From the NCBI GenBank assembly GCA_051453625.1, contig JBOZIK010000001.1, positions 85,342,866 to 85,406,865 on the forward strand: DNA of 64,000 nucleotides, in the 5' to 3' direction. This DNA comes from Welwitschia mirabilis. Taxonomy: Eukaryota > Gnetophyta > Gnetopsida > Welwitschiales. Under the pieces are notes generated by a model that was not told the DNA's origin, made no database searches, and saw nothing but the letters and a program-made list of their open reading frames with translations. The position numbers were made by a program, and so were the translations under genes. Positions within the stretch are counted from its first letter, which is position 1. The number at the start of each line of letters is the position of its first letter. Shown piece after piece: positions 12,360 through 24,793 of this stretch.

Positions 12360-13640
12360 TCAGAACTCAATCTTCATAGCACCATATCTCTTGCCATTTG
12401 ACTCCATAGGTGGCTTAATGATAGGCTCCTCTATATCTAGAAAGTAATGAAAGACATGCTAACATAGACTAGATATAATGGCATCATGATAAACATAAAT
12501 CACCTAAGGGATACCCATTGAAGTATCCTGCTATATGTCTATTAACCTCTTCAAAATAAGTCTTACTTCCTCCTCTATAGCTCTAATACATGCATCCTAT
12601 TGATCCAATTGTGTGGTATAATAAGAACATAAGTCAGTAATCTAAGAAGATAATCTATACTTAATATCTCCCAACACTAACACTATAGTACGCTATTCAA
12701 GTGTGATACCTCCAATTGCCTAAGGCTATCCAGGAGAAGGTGAACGTGGTTGAGCTATAGGAACCTCACTAGAAGCTAGTGATGTCATACTTGGGATCCC
12801 AATCTGTTTCTTGAAGTATGTATCATCTATTAAAATATGAACTAAATGAGGAGTACTCGCTAGAATAGGGATCTCAATCCATCTAAATAAAGCACTCAAT
12901 AAGCAAGGAAATGCAATGATGAAAAATTGGTGATGGGTGCTCATCTGTCTAAGTTAGTACCAAATTAAAGTGGGTAGGTCCATCCTATCTTTATAATAAA
13001 TGAGTGATAAAATCTAGAGATGAGCAATCATGGCATGTGAATCATGGCAAACTAGAGATATGTTGTGGATGATGGCTCAGTAAAGGATTTGTTAGTAGAA
13101 GGGTAAATAAGTTGTAACTACCATTCATTGATCATCCCCTATGTGATTTGATAACTCTAGCAAGACCACATAGGCCTATCTATCTGAATCACCTCCACCA
13201 AGATCCACCCTCTCTTCATCTTTAGGAAGTATTATTACTATTGTAATATTTTAAAGCTTAATATAAATATGATAAATTCCCACTATAGCTATAATTTTCT
13301 CATAACGTAATCCATCATTCTTAGTAGCTATGATGACCTCAAAGTTTTGATAGAACTAGATGATCTCAATTTCAAAGTAGGAGCCATAAGCATGTAATAA
13401 TCAATTATCAATAGCAGGTTCTTCTAATGCATGATCCAAATCAATCTTGAGTCTCTGTATGTAGTCTCCAAAATGAATCTCCCTTTGATAGATAGTAGAG
13501 ACAAGGCTCTGCCTTTGTTCCTATAAAAATAACTCATGCTCTTATTATTCTACTACTCAAGTAGTAGCAAAGCATGTGTGGGTTCAAGAGGATGATGATT
13601 CTATATTATTACAAGAAGAAAAGCATAATATAGGTATGTT
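12360..13640 (-). pseudogene. Extra ORF between integrase and 3' LTR, plant-transposon-protein-like, copy 1
   Basis: The clean piece at 12726-12944 reads HHQFFIIAFPCLLSALFRWI and HLVHILIDDTYFKK. This resembles the hydrophobic 'FFPxLITALC' segment of the plant-specific domain usually labelled putative plant transposon protein (resemblance judged by eye). Upstream in sense, near 13130-13240, the reading ILPKDEERVDLGGGDSDR-stop-AYVVLLELSNHIGDD has a stop at an expected Gln. Copy 2 at 25100-26330 aligns throughout. In Athila elements this position carries an env-like or extra ORF; its function is not established. Confidence 0.5.
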
Positions 13641-13649
13641 CCATATAGA

Positions 13650-15840
13650 AAGAAAAGGTTAAAATGTTTATAACGTTTTCTTTAGGTAACCGAATGTTCT
13701 CTAGTAAGGACCAAAGTATAGCTATCAAAACAAGGAATGTTTTGATACTTAACATGTTAAAAACTATTATGAATTAAGTGTGTAATGAGTAAAAGAGTTT
13801 AAAATAGTAAAAAAATGGAATTTTAGGAGAAAATACTCATAACTCTCAATCTAGTGAATGAAATTTAATTCCATAAGTTTCTAAGCATATATTAGTCAGA
13901 AAAATAGGTGGGTTTATAGAGAAATTATCAAATGTAGTTTAGAACAAAACATACAAGAAAAATTTGGATTTAAAACCATAAATAAAGTGTAGTAGTTACC
14001 TCATTATGATTGAATGTGATTACTTTGCATTGAATTAATAACTCCATAAGCCAATAATTATTGGGGCACTTGGGAGGAATCAAAGGATGAAGACTACACT
14101 AAAATTCATTGAGAAATAATGGAGAAAAGAATTTATAAAATAATTCTATCATGGCATAATACTTCATGCCATTAGAACAACAAGTACCATAACATATGTA
14201 TCATACCTATCATTGTGCAGATGATAGATGACATGACCATATAAAAAGATCAAAAGTTATATGTAGAGTGGTCATCTCTAATGTCATTAGGATGACACAT
14301 GAAATAACAACTTTTATCAGAGTGGATCGGACTAAGATTTCAGAGGTATATTAGATTCATGATGTTCATTATGATGTTGAACATAATTGCTATAAAGACA
14401 ATGACTATGTGAATTAATTTTCGAAGTATCTACTTGAGAATAGTAAGCCCTTAAAATTTTAATTAATTTAGATTCATTATCCATAGAAAAATATGGATTT
14501 AAGAATTATGCTTTGTGAAGGATCTAATAAAAGTGATAAACTTGCTCGATTGACCAAACTTTAGATTATAGAAGGTCTAATGAGAAGGTCTATTGAAATT
14601 TAGTGTTTTAGATGATTTCTTGATGTATAGGTCATTAAATTTCTAGTGCTTTCATGATTTCTTAAAGAGTGTTAAGTGATTATCATGTGCCATTAGCTAG
14701 ATTTCATGGATAATAAAAATTATTGTGGTGTCTTGTGTTATGAGAATAATAGGTAACACTATAGATATATTTAGATCACATGTAAAATTAAAGCTAATCC
14801 TTTAGTGGAAAAGGTTCAGTGATATTATGAAGGCTTAGCAAAATCATAAAAGATAGAAGAATTGAAGTAACAATCATTCAAAAGGTGCTTAAGGCATAGG
14901 AATTGGAAGTAAAACTACTAATTCAAGAATTCAAAGATGTACTATACAATTTGAGCTCTAAAACATATTTTGAAATGTATTTATATAATCAAGACGAGTA
15001 GTTAAATTATAGAATGCATAAAGTTCATGAAGAATAACTAAACTAAAGGATTAAACAAAATCACAATTTTAAGAATAATGCAATTTAGTTTTGAAAAATT
15101 AACCTAATTATTATGAAAGTATGGAAGGAATGGATATATATAACATCAAGAATGTTGGTCCCTTTATTCTAGATGTCAACCTAATAAGACCTATACAAGA
15201 TAACTATTAGACTATTTAATACATAAGATATGCATGACATGATGCTTTAAGAATAGTATATTTCTAAGGAAGTAAGTGATTATGAATAGATTATCAGCAA
15301 GTATCCATGGAGACTTCTAGTGCCTTTTTGCTTTTCATTTTCTTCTTCATTTTTCTTTTTTTTCTTTTTTTTTAATATTTACTTTAGAGAGAATGATTTA
15401 GTGTCTAAATACACTATTCTTCATCGTGAGGGAGGTGCAACCGCTGCCGTAAGAGAAAGGGTCCATAGGTCAGAACTTGATCATGATCAACTATCCCCTG
15501 GGTGTAGTATCCACAGCTATCATATTACACTACCAAAAGAGAATGGACCCTAAAATATAACTATTCCTTTAGTTAGTTGTTGTAGAAAACCATGAAAATA
15601 AGCAATTTTTTCTCTTCTTTAAAAACATTTATACTTCTCCAATTAGGCACCTAATGAGAATCAAAGATCCTTAAAAAGGTTCATAGGTATTTGAATACGT
15701 TAAGTTTTGATAAAAGCCAAACTCATTACTTGTTGAAGTACATTGAATGATAATGATGAAGCATTGGTCATGCTAAGAATGATTAATTATTTTGAAGAAT
15801 CCTAGATGGTTTAGATTAAGGATTCATTCAGAAAATAACA
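13650..15840 (-). other. Post-integrase non-coding region, copy 1
   Basis: Aligns with 26340-28480. It contains dyad-like motifs near 14275-14310 and 14725-14760, a polypyrimidine tract at 15340-15375 and the conserved block at 15415-15580. No coding frame is shared between copies; the frame at 15320-15553 runs through the polypyrimidine tract and is not real. Confidence 0.6.
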
Positions 15841-15849
15841 AAGGGAAGA

Positions 15850-16099
15850 GCCTCTTATTTTTAAAGGAGAGGATCATCCAACTCTACTACTTCTATCATG
15901 TTTATTGGGTAAGAGTAATTATCAAGTGACTGATAATGCTTTAAACATTTTTCATTTACCTTTATTATTTCTTTAGTTTTTGGATCAGAAATATCAATGA
16001 AATCATTCAAATTCATCTTCTCAATTAGATATGGGTCTACCCACTTAGAATCCAGTTTATTGTGAATTAAATAAACTTTAACATTGAAAATTAAAAAAT
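15850..16099 (-). pseudogene. Integrase C-terminal fragment, cut by gap
   Basis: Aligns with 28490-28710, the end of the E2 integrase (C-terminal LLFNAK / RWLGPY region). It stops at the 100-bp N gap 16100-16199, beyond which unrelated sequence begins. Confidence 0.55.
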
Positions 16100-16199
16100 N
16101 NNNNNNNNNNNNNNNNNNNNNNNNNNNNNNNNNNNNNNNNNNNNNNNNNNNNNNNNNNNNNNNNNNNNNNNNNNNNNNNNNNNNNNNNNNNNNNNNNNN
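16100..16199. other. Assembly gap (100 N)
   Basis: Exactly 100 N, a typical placeholder of unknown size. The type-A integrase stops at its left edge and does not resume on the right. Confidence 0.95.
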
Positions 16200-17090
16200 G
16201 TAGATGTAGGTAATGTAGAGAGTTAATTAGAATCCCAATCTCTATAGCACAAACATCTTAGAAGTTTTGGTAAGTTAAGTCATCCCATGGTCCCTACACA
16301 TTTAGGTCATCCTTATTAAAAGAGAGATAAGAGAGGCTTAGAGCTAGATTATTACCTTGAATTTACTATACCCTTTGCTTCCACTCATGTATCTAATTTG
16401 CAAACTACCCTAAGAATGCATCATACCTATTTGACTCATATTAGGATATAAATTAGCTCAGTAACTAGAATTCTCAAGTACTTTATGCATAAATGATGAA
16501 CTATGGGACCAAATTAGGGTAAATTTTTATCATGTTTAAATCAATTTCTTTCATTTTCTTGGAGTATATCATCTAAGGCATTGAGCACTTTAGAAAATAA
16601 ACTATAGAAAGGAACATCGGGAGTTTAAAAACATTGCATAGAAATTTGGGAGGAGGTCTTACCTACTATAGTAATGTTCATTTCTATCTGAAAAATCCAT
16701 AAGCTAAACAAGAAACGTGAATTTTTTAATAAGGGAGGAGTAGTAGAAGGAATTAATAAGTTGTTGGAGTTGAGATTATTTCTAATCTAGGTATTAATAG
16801 AACTTTATTTAGTTTGAAAAATATATGTTAAATTAAATTAATTAAGACATTGCAGTATATATATATATACACACACACATACACATAGAAAATAACATTA
16901 AAGAAAATCATTCATAATTTTAGGTTTGAGTGAGTCTTAGGAACATCTAATATGCTAATTTATTAGCCACTATAAGAGATTTATTTGATCCAAAAAATCC
17001 TAGATCAAATTCTACTTCATACAACCAAATTATAAATTCATGCTAATTGCAAATTTATCCCCAGCCAGCTTTACTAGTTTGAAGAACATT
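16200..17090. other. Unassigned AT-rich sequence
   Basis: No LTR family of this window aligns here by eye and no reading frame is convincing. A short (TA)n(CA)n microsatellite lies at 16856-16886. Confidence 0.4.
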
Positions 17091-17099
17091 CTTTGAGTA

Positions 17100-18260
17100 A
17101 CCTTTATTACTCAAAGACCCCCCTTTGAATTGTTGAATAAGCTAAAAGAATATATTTTTAATGACATGTCAAAAGATACATATCATCTATTAAAGACCCC
17201 TTCGATAGAAGACTAGCCCCCTTTTGATGGTGTCTTCAAAAACCACTCTTATTCTTACTTCCTTATTTTTTCTTTTCTACTCTAAGCATGAGCTTGAAGT
17301 CCTTTCTCAAAGATCCTCTTCAAACTATTCCTTAAGCTAAGTAGAAATAAAAAAAAGAATGGGTTTAGCCTTCTCTTCCTCCTACTTTATCACTCATTTT
17401 TTAGATCTTTTCAAGATTCTCAAAGACCCCATTTGTATAGTTGCTTGACTGATATGATGTGTAATTGATCTTTTATCCTTAGGAAGAAGGAATTTTATTT
17501 TTAATTTTTACATGGATAAATAAGAGTGAGAGGGTGAATTAGAGATATAGCTAGATTCTTCAAAGAACATCACCAATAACTCCTAGAAGGACCCATTCAA
17601 GTAACCCCCTTTGAGCTCAGTCTTTGTTAAAAAATCCTTTTGAAGAAGTAATTCATACTTAAAGAATCCCCCTTTGAAGAAGTAATTAATACTCAACTAT
17701 AAAAAAATATTCTAATATAACTATTGAATAGAAAGCTTATCTTAAAAAGCTGAATAGTATATCTAATGAAATGAATAATTATGATGATAAAATGTAAATA
17801 GTACTTTCTAAAGAGTAAATTAATCAAGAGTTGGATGAAATAAATGTTCTATAAATAGATTTTACTATTAAAATAAAAGCATCCATGAAATAATATTGTT
17901 CTAATAGTGGTAGCAAATGGATTAGATTTTTAGAAGGAATTTTCTCAATGAGGCATTTTTGTATAAAACTTTATGAAATTTACATAAGAAATTTATGGTC
18001 TATAGAATATAAAGTGATTAATGTAGACCAAAAGAACTATGATCACATTTATGTAATTGTTCAGATTAAAGGTGCTAATTTTGGATTTAAAAATACCATA
18101 ATACAAGAATATACAACTTCTACTCTACTAAGTTGCTTTACTAATTTGAAGGATATCTTAAAGGAAGGAATTGCTAGTTGAAGATTCGCTTTGAGGTACC
18201 TTTATTTCTTGATGATTTCCTTTAAGGAAGTAATTGCTACTCAAAGGTTCCATTTGAGAT
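17100..18260. repeat. Cluster of dispersed CTCAAAGACCCCCTTTGA repeats
   Basis: Imperfect copies of a short inverted-repeat-like unit are at about 17110-17128, 17191-17205, 17306-17324, 17419-17435, 17603-17617, 17657-17678 and 18240-18258. Some sit inside a longer unit containing GAAGAAGTAATT (17641-17690, 18150-18260). It is not found elsewhere in the window. Confidence 0.6.
17948..18181 (+). pseudogene. Unrecognised decayed reading frame
   Basis: 77 residues without a stop (SIEYKVINVDQKNYDHIY, VIVQIKGANFGFKNTI), with same-frame sequence extending upstream through stops to about 17800. It looks coding (mixed hydrophobic and charged, no repeats) but I cannot assign it. The position in the 17.8-20.4 kb segment suggests it belongs to the candidate retroelement ending there. 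Confidence 0.3.
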
Positions 18261-18399
18261 CTGACTAGAGAAAGAGATAGAAATACACTTTTATAGCATA
18301 TTTTGTTGATACCCTATTTTATGGCTTTGATCACCCCCTTGATAGGAGATACAATAATTCAAACTTCAAAACATGAACAATGAGATAAAAAAATTCTAT

Positions 18400-20030
18400 A
18401 AATAGGAAGTTATGATAGGTAAATTATTTATTTTAAGTTTTTATTTAGTGAATAGTTTGCTTTATCATTTTTAATGCATTTAAAGAACATCATGAAAAAC
18501 TTCTCTATAGTTTCTTTTATAAGTAAAATATTATTTCATGATGTTATATTAAAGCATAGATTAAGAATATTCCTTTAGATAGCTAAATACTTTTAATTCT
18601 CTAAAAAGCATTTTGTCTTATTTAACAAAACATTAGATGAATACTTGGAGTTTAATGACCATTCTTATATGAGCATTTCATATAAGAAAGAAATTAAACT
18701 CCCAAGCTAAACCATAAATGTTTTCTATAGAAGTTAAAGTCATTTCTAGTGCAAACTTTAAAAAAATTCCTAGGAATTATAGTTTTAATAGATTCAGATA
18801 ATAAGTTATTAAACTTAAACAGGGGAACTAGTTAATTTTTTTGAAAAATATAGTAATGAAGAAGTATATTCTTTCTATAGAAACATGTCATTTTTAGAAA
18901 AATCACTAATGTTGTACTCGTAAGTTAATAATGTACCAATTCAAATTTTACTAGATGATTAAAGATGATTCTTAGGATATCATCTAGTGGAAGATTATTA
19001 TAAAAATAGGTAAAAATGAAGAAAATACCCTGTGTATGAAACATTTTCATAGTATTACTAATAAATACAAAGGAGTTGACATTGATAAGGTAAGAATTCC
19101 TAAAGCATTTATTATTTCTAGAATGATATCCTCTAATTTAGACTCCATAATCAATAAGCAAAAGGAGATAAGTATACTGAGAGTATACTTAATAACATCA
19201 TTAGAGATCCCTTAAGTAAGAATATTGATGTTGGATTTAGTATTTTTCCAATATTTATGTAAATCAGTGTCTAGGATAAAAAACACTACCAATATTACAA
19301 ATGTTGGACTGGTATTTTCATCAATGATCAAAAGAATTATTTTATGTAGAAACATTCTATAATTATTTCTAAGGAATATAAATAGTGTGGAACTATTAAT
19401 CACATGTTTATTTGGAGTTTTGATTCTATCATTCTTTAGCATTCTAGACATAGAAGAGGCACCTTTACCTAGTTAACTAGTAACTCAGATTCAAACATAA
19501 CCCTTAGATCCTTTAAGAGAATAAGTAAATTCATTTACTTTATTATAGTTGGGGCTTTAAAAAAATCAGAATCCTTTACAAAGTTACTAAACGATAATAA
19601 GGTAGATTTTTTATATGCCACAATAAATTCTTTAATACCTTCTTACTAGAGAAAAATTAATTGCAATTCAAGGAAGAGTTAAATTTTTAGAACTGGAAAA
19701 TTAATTTTGTAGGAATAATATTTCTTATTGGTTAGGAAAATGTGTTAGAGATAGAGATGAAAAAGTTACAAGATGAATCAGAATAAAAAATAGTAGAAAA
19801 GAAGAACAAAACAGTAGAAGAAATGATGTAAATTATTAGAGGACTAACAAATATCTGAGTATGGGAAAAACTGATAACTCAAAAATAGATGTATATTTTT
19901 CATCTATTCTTATCAAAATTAATTAGGGATATGTTAAACTATTAATAATATATTATGATAGTATTATAATATATTATATGTTATTATATATAGTTTACTT
20001 TGTGATGTAAGATAGTTAGGTGAAGCTACA
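18400..20030 (+). pseudogene. Decayed coding-like stretch with knuckle-like motif
   Basis: Plus-strand readings such as GVDIDKVRIPKAFIISRMI (about 19075-19135) and LNDNKVDFLYATINSLIPSY (about 19590-19650) are long for such AT-rich DNA. At 19370-19415 a reading K-stop-CGTINHMFIW resembles a CCHC zinc knuckle with lost cysteines. No RT or integrase motif is visible. Possible gag or coat-type protein of a retroelement; identity open. Confidence 0.3.
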
Positions 20031-20105
20031 CTACAAAAAGGAAAAATGGTTATAATAACAAGATAGGTAATGTCAAAAGGAAGTAACAAACTAAGTAAAA
20101 CTACA

Positions 20106-20115
20106 TATATAAATA
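20106..20115 (+). promoter_or_regulatory. TATA-like element of a candidate retroelement promoter
   Basis: TATATAAATA followed within 300 bp by a primer-binding-site-like sequence, the spacing expected of a retroelement or pararetrovirus transcript start and leader. Given the AT content a chance match is possible. Confidence 0.3.
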
Positions 20116-20379
20116 TGCACCAAGGAGGAGCCAAAGAGATCTTTCTGAAGACTTGAATAAGAGCTAGAAAGAATGTCTAAAGTAAAGAGATTACTTTAAA
20201 AGAATTATAAAGTTACTTCCTAGATATTGTACCTATTATGGAAATATAGGAAGTGGCTACCTACTATATTTTCTTGATAGTAAGATAAGTTGTATTGTTA
20301 ATTATGTAATTTAAAAAATTGTGTGCTATTATTTTCTTTCTATTGAAATTCGTCTTAGCTAGAATTAATATTAAGATAG

Positions 20380-20391
20380 TGTATCAGTTAA
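20380..20391 (+). promoter_or_regulatory. Possible initiator-tRNA-Met primer binding site
   Basis: TGTATCAGTTAA resembles the TGGTATCAGAGC site used by many plant Copia elements and pararetroviruses, with two or three mismatches. No LTR boundary is visible beside it. Confidence 0.3.
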
Positions 20392-21009
20392 GAATAATTC
20401 GTGCACATAATTTGGCTATGTTTTAATTTTTATATTTACTTTCATTTCTCCACATCTTGTAAATTACTATTCATAAGTAAAGTAATTATTAGAACATTCT
20501 TTTGTTAAGAATAATCATTCTTGATAAATTTTTTATTTTGATGAAATAAGAAGAGCTTTTACTTAAGTTAAAAGTAGAAAAAAGTAAACTCCATAAAAAT
20601 TAATAATGATTAATATCTGTGTATGGTAATTTAATTTGCATGTTTTCCAGTATTTTGGTAATATAATCATTCCTTATTAAGTATTTTGTTAAAATTAGTT
20701 AGCTATTGTATAACATTTTTAGTTAATTTATAGGCATATTAGTAGGGATATGATAAATTCTAGTAAAAAGAAAAAATATTATAGGGAGTAGAACTTGATT
20801 AGAAAAAACATCAGAGAAGGATTATTTAACTTTAAGCAAAATTCGAGTAAGCACATCCTAGGTATGCAAATTCCAAGAATTGAAGGAGAAGATTTTTTCT
20901 GCTTTTGTTATTTTAAAGTTAAATTTTTCAAAAGAATTATGAAAATAGTAATATAGAAGTAGATCTTATTATTTCTTTTTTATCTATGTCAAAATCAATG
21001 CAAAGGTTC

Positions 21010-22480
21010 ATATAGTACATTAATCATTATAGGAACTTCTATTTTAAATACAAATGCTATGCTTAGAGATTTAATTGCTAATACAAAATGTGAAATTCAA
21101 AATCCTTTTGATTTACCTTTTGGTGATGATGTAGAATTACGAAACTTAAGTTCATATCCAACATTCTTGAAGAAACCTAAAGAGGACCCTTTTCAACATT
21201 CAGCTGACATTGAACAACTTGTGATTACCTCAAAGAATGGAAAGAAACATCTAAGTGATTATACTTATATGGTTAGACTTGTGATTACCTCAAAGAATGG
21301 AAAGAAACATCTAAGTGATTATACTTATATGGTTACATTTCCTATCATACTTATAGAAAAAGCAAAACTTTGGCTTAGAACCATTTCATACAAAAGTCTT
21401 GGATCCTACAATCAAGTATAAAACATGTTTATTAAGAAAAATAAGAAAGAAGATTACCAACTTTTAACAACAACCTCAAGAGGATTATGCAACAACTTAT
21501 AACAACATAGCTATTCATTCCAATCCTGTCGATGAGTTTCCTAAAGAATAATTAATAGATTATTTTCATAGTGGATTAAATAGTCAAATTAAACAACTTG
21601 TAGACTTTTATTATGATGAAAGCTTGATGAAATTAACCTTAGATGATGCATGAAAGTTGTTGAAAGATCTAGGTGAAATAAGTTAAACTTGTATAAAACC
21701 AACTTATAAAAAAATGGAACCATAAGCCAAATCATAAAAGACTTAAAGGAAGTAAAACATGATAAGGAGGAAGAGAAAAGTGATTTAACTAATATGATTA
21801 ATAATTTCACTACCACTTTGAAGAAATACACTCATATGATAGTTGATGTAAAGGTAGTAAAAGAAGGGAACACAACTTCACAACATGTAATATATATAAA
21901 GATAACTCTTATCCAACTAAAGAATGCCCCTTATTATTAACATTAAAACAAACAATGTTTGAGGAAGTGTGTGCATTTAATCAAATACTTTAAACTTTAA
22001 AAATTAAACATAATATTAATAAAAACGGAGTGGACAATCAAATTAAAAATCTTTTGAGAATAGATTCAAAAACTCAAACTTCCAATTACATAACTCTAAT
22101 TTTCAACTAGGTACATCAAATCTTTAACTAAATCAGAGCGGCCCACTTAGAGATTTAATAGAAGAATTTAAAAAAAGGTAAGAAAAGATCAAAAAATTTA
22201 TTAATGTCTTTTAACAAATAATGTTAGCTAATTAATGACCAAAAAACCTCATGCATCTCAACCTTTATCAAATCCAAATGAAGTTAATAGAGATTTAAAG
22301 GTAGTAGGTAGGAGTGAAAATGGTACAACACATTATACACATAAGAATTTAACCTCCAAGGATGATGAAAAAGATAACAAAATTATGTAGAAATTTTAGA
22401 CATAGTAACTTTCCTTTAATTTTAAAAGATAATCCTACTGTAAAATATTTTTAACAAGAAAACAAAAGGAAGAAACTATT
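21010..22480 (+). pseudogene. gag of E3, decayed, with in-frame duplication
   Basis: The best piece, 21059-21421, reads LRDLIANTKCEIQNPFDLP, GDDVELRNLSSYPTF, then a 20-residue segment (VITSKNGKKHLSDYTYMV) present twice, then LIEKAKLWLRTIS, the usual gag start. The knuckle near 21885-21925 reads YKDNSYPTKECPLL with the first Cys pair lost. Several later frames are broken by stops. Gag would form the particle. Confidence 0.75.
21218..21337 (+). repeat. Exact 60-bp tandem duplication inside gag
   Basis: The two copies (21218-21277 and 21278-21337) are identical except at the last bases, keep the frame and encode the same 20 residues. In DNA otherwise full of point changes, identity marks a recent event or a sequencing/assembly artefact. 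Confidence 0.9.
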
Positions 22481-22639
22481 TACTCCTTGGCTTAATAGGC
22501 TAAAATAAAAATCCTACCTATGATGAATATTTAAAAGCTTTATGCAAGAGGTAAACATTAATTACCCTTTGGGAAACTCTTATAAGAAAATCCTAAGTAT
22601 GCTAATTCATGAAAATACCTAGTTAGAAGAAAACAAAAA

Positions 22640-23640
22640 AATACCATCCCTAGTAAGATCTTCCTTATTCAATCTATCTTCAATTTAATCATGCAAAAGT
22701 ATCCTAAATTTAAAGATCCTAGGATAGCAATGGTGAGTATTACTTTAAAAGTAAATAAGAGAATTAGAAAATACTTTATTAACATAGGAAAAAGTATTAA
22801 TATTATGCCTCCTCATTTATGTAGAATACTTTGGTTAGAAAATAGAGTGAAACCTACATAAATCATCTTAGAATTAACTAACACTTCAATTAAGAAATAT
22901 TTGGGGATCATCAAATACTTAGTCATCTAAATAAAAGAAGACTTTTACCCCATAGCTATGGTTATTATTAAGGGAAGACATGATGAAGGCTATCCACTAT
23001 TCTTAGAAAGAGCCTTTTGTGTAATTGCCCACTGTATCACTAACACACAAACTAGAATAATGGAATGTTACATTGATAATAAAAAATTCATCATTAAATT
23101 TTTTAATGTTGTCAAGAAAGAGAGAGGAGATGAGTGAAACTTAGAAGAAGAAATTAAACTAAATTTGTTTTACAACATTACTTAATTGAAGAGAAATTGA
23201 TAATACTACATGAACCAACTTTGTATGATGACTTAACTAAAATACAACATCTTGATTATGAGGATAAGAAATTGTTAAACTAGGAAGAACTCCAACATGA
23301 AACTTAATAAAAAATCTTTTTAAGGGGCATCATCCACTCTAAGAATCTAGATTATAGTTTAGGACAATAGTTAATGACAGTAACTTAGTAAGAAAAATTA
23401 ATTATTACAACATAAAACTAAAAGAATTAACTAAAGGTATAAAATAAATTTTTCTATATAATAAACCTGAAGAACCCTTTTTTGATAAGTGAAATTATTA
23501 CTTCTCAATAAGAATCCAACTTAGTCTCACTTTTAACATCTAAGGAAAATTCTTTTGTTTGAATCCATAAAGACTTAGTTGCCATTTCCCTTTCCATAGT
23601 TTAGGAGAAAATCTACTTAAAAATAATGCTAAACTAGTTA
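22640..23640 (+). pseudogene. Protease and linker region of E3, decayed
   Basis: The active-site region at 22780-22830 reads FINIGKSINIMPPHL, so the catalytic Asp is Asn. It is followed by KYLGIIK-like and PLFLERAFCV segments and the acidic linker before RT. The sequence stops at the start of RT (about 23640). Confidence 0.7.
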
Positions 23641-23646
23641 GAAAAC

Positions 23647-24777
23647 AATTAGTGGTCTAAATCACACTTCAAAAGGAATTAATTACGAAAATATTGTGAT
23701 TTCATTTAGACTAGCATAAGGTGATTCAACCAACAAATGTTATACAACTTGAGAGCATAAGTTAATATACTAATCAAGCATTTGATCTAGAAAGAAAAAT
23801 CATCATAATCCACAATAGAACTCTTTTTAATCACTTTGTAATTTATTATACAATAAATGGAATAGTAATACAAATTAGCTAAGATGGAATACAAAGTACA
23901 TAAGAAACAATGAATGCAATCCTATGATAACTAATTTCTAAGTTGTTGTTAACCAAACTTAGCCCTTATAATTTATATTTAATCAAATATAATCTATCAA
24001 AAGCATTAATCAAACAAAATACAAGTTATAAGAGACATAAGAGAGAATGTATAAAAAGTTAACATTTATTCCAATTTCAAATATCTTACAAAGTATCTCA
24101 GCATGGTAGTGACTTTCTCAATGATAGATGCATAATGTAATATTAAGAATTATCTTTTCTAAATATTAAATGGATCTTTTATGTTCTTAAATGCATTTTT
24201 ACCATTCTTTATAAGTTAAAGTATAGTAAAATGATGTTAACAAGGGGTTTTTAGAAGATTGGTATAAACCAAGAAGGATCATTAGGTAAAAACTATGTTG
24301 TAAATGACTTTGCTAGAAAGAAGTTATTAAGCTATCATGCTTGCTGTCATTGTAGGATTAACAATGGATACAATATACTTCTAGATGTAATCACAAGCTA
24401 TCATGTTGTGATCTTGTTGAAATTTAAATTTAAATGTTAATTGATGTGTTATGCTTTATATAGTATGGATGACATATGGCATGACAGTTCTTCTTATTCA
24501 ATCGCTAATGGTCATACCAGTAGCTCCATTACATTTAGAAAGAAATGGTGTTATGGATTGTGTTATGGAAATGACATATGAAATGACTACCCTCATCTTT
24601 AATCCAAACTTAACATGGTTGAAATCCATGCTATTAGGAGCTAAGATATAGTGTTTAAACTTAAAATTAAGTTATTATATCTCTTCATAATAAATTTCTG
24701 AAAAGCAACTAAATTGATCTCCTATTTCTTACAAAACATCATCAAATGCATTATCATGATGAATTGGTATCATAACA
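23647..24777 (-). repeat. LTR A2 (3' LTR of E2 in sense)
   Basis: Aligns with LTR A1 and A3. Sense start TGTTATGATACC at 24777; the sense end lacks the terminal CA (plus strand AATTAGTGG instead of TGTTAGTGG). Dyad-motif copies lie at about 24343-24366 (poor), 24460-24486 and 24560-24589. The left flank AAAAC does not match the flank of LTR A3. Confidence 0.8.
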
Positions 24778-24793
24778 TAGCCTTCCACCTAGC
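24778..24793 (-). promoter_or_regulatory. Polypurine tract of E2
   Basis: Sense strand AGGTGGAAGGCTA just before the LTR start, a mutated form of the tract at 12049-12064. Confidence 0.7.

Larger units (their letters stand above)
20740..23646 (+). mobile_element. E3: plus-strand gag-PR fragment of an Athila-like element
   Basis: Leader, gag and protease in order, aligning with E10 (40415 onwards). It has no LTR at its left end: alignment to E10 begins near 20730. At its right end it stops at the beginning of the RT domain, where LTR A2 begins. Confidence 0.7.

Noticed and set aside
17100-18260. CRISPR array
   Set aside because: Spaced short repeats, but irregular spacing, imperfect copies and a plant context exclude it.
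20380-20391. Firm call of an endogenous pararetrovirus
   Set aside because: No reverse transcriptase motif seen and the priming site is mismatched, so it is kept as a hypothesis only.
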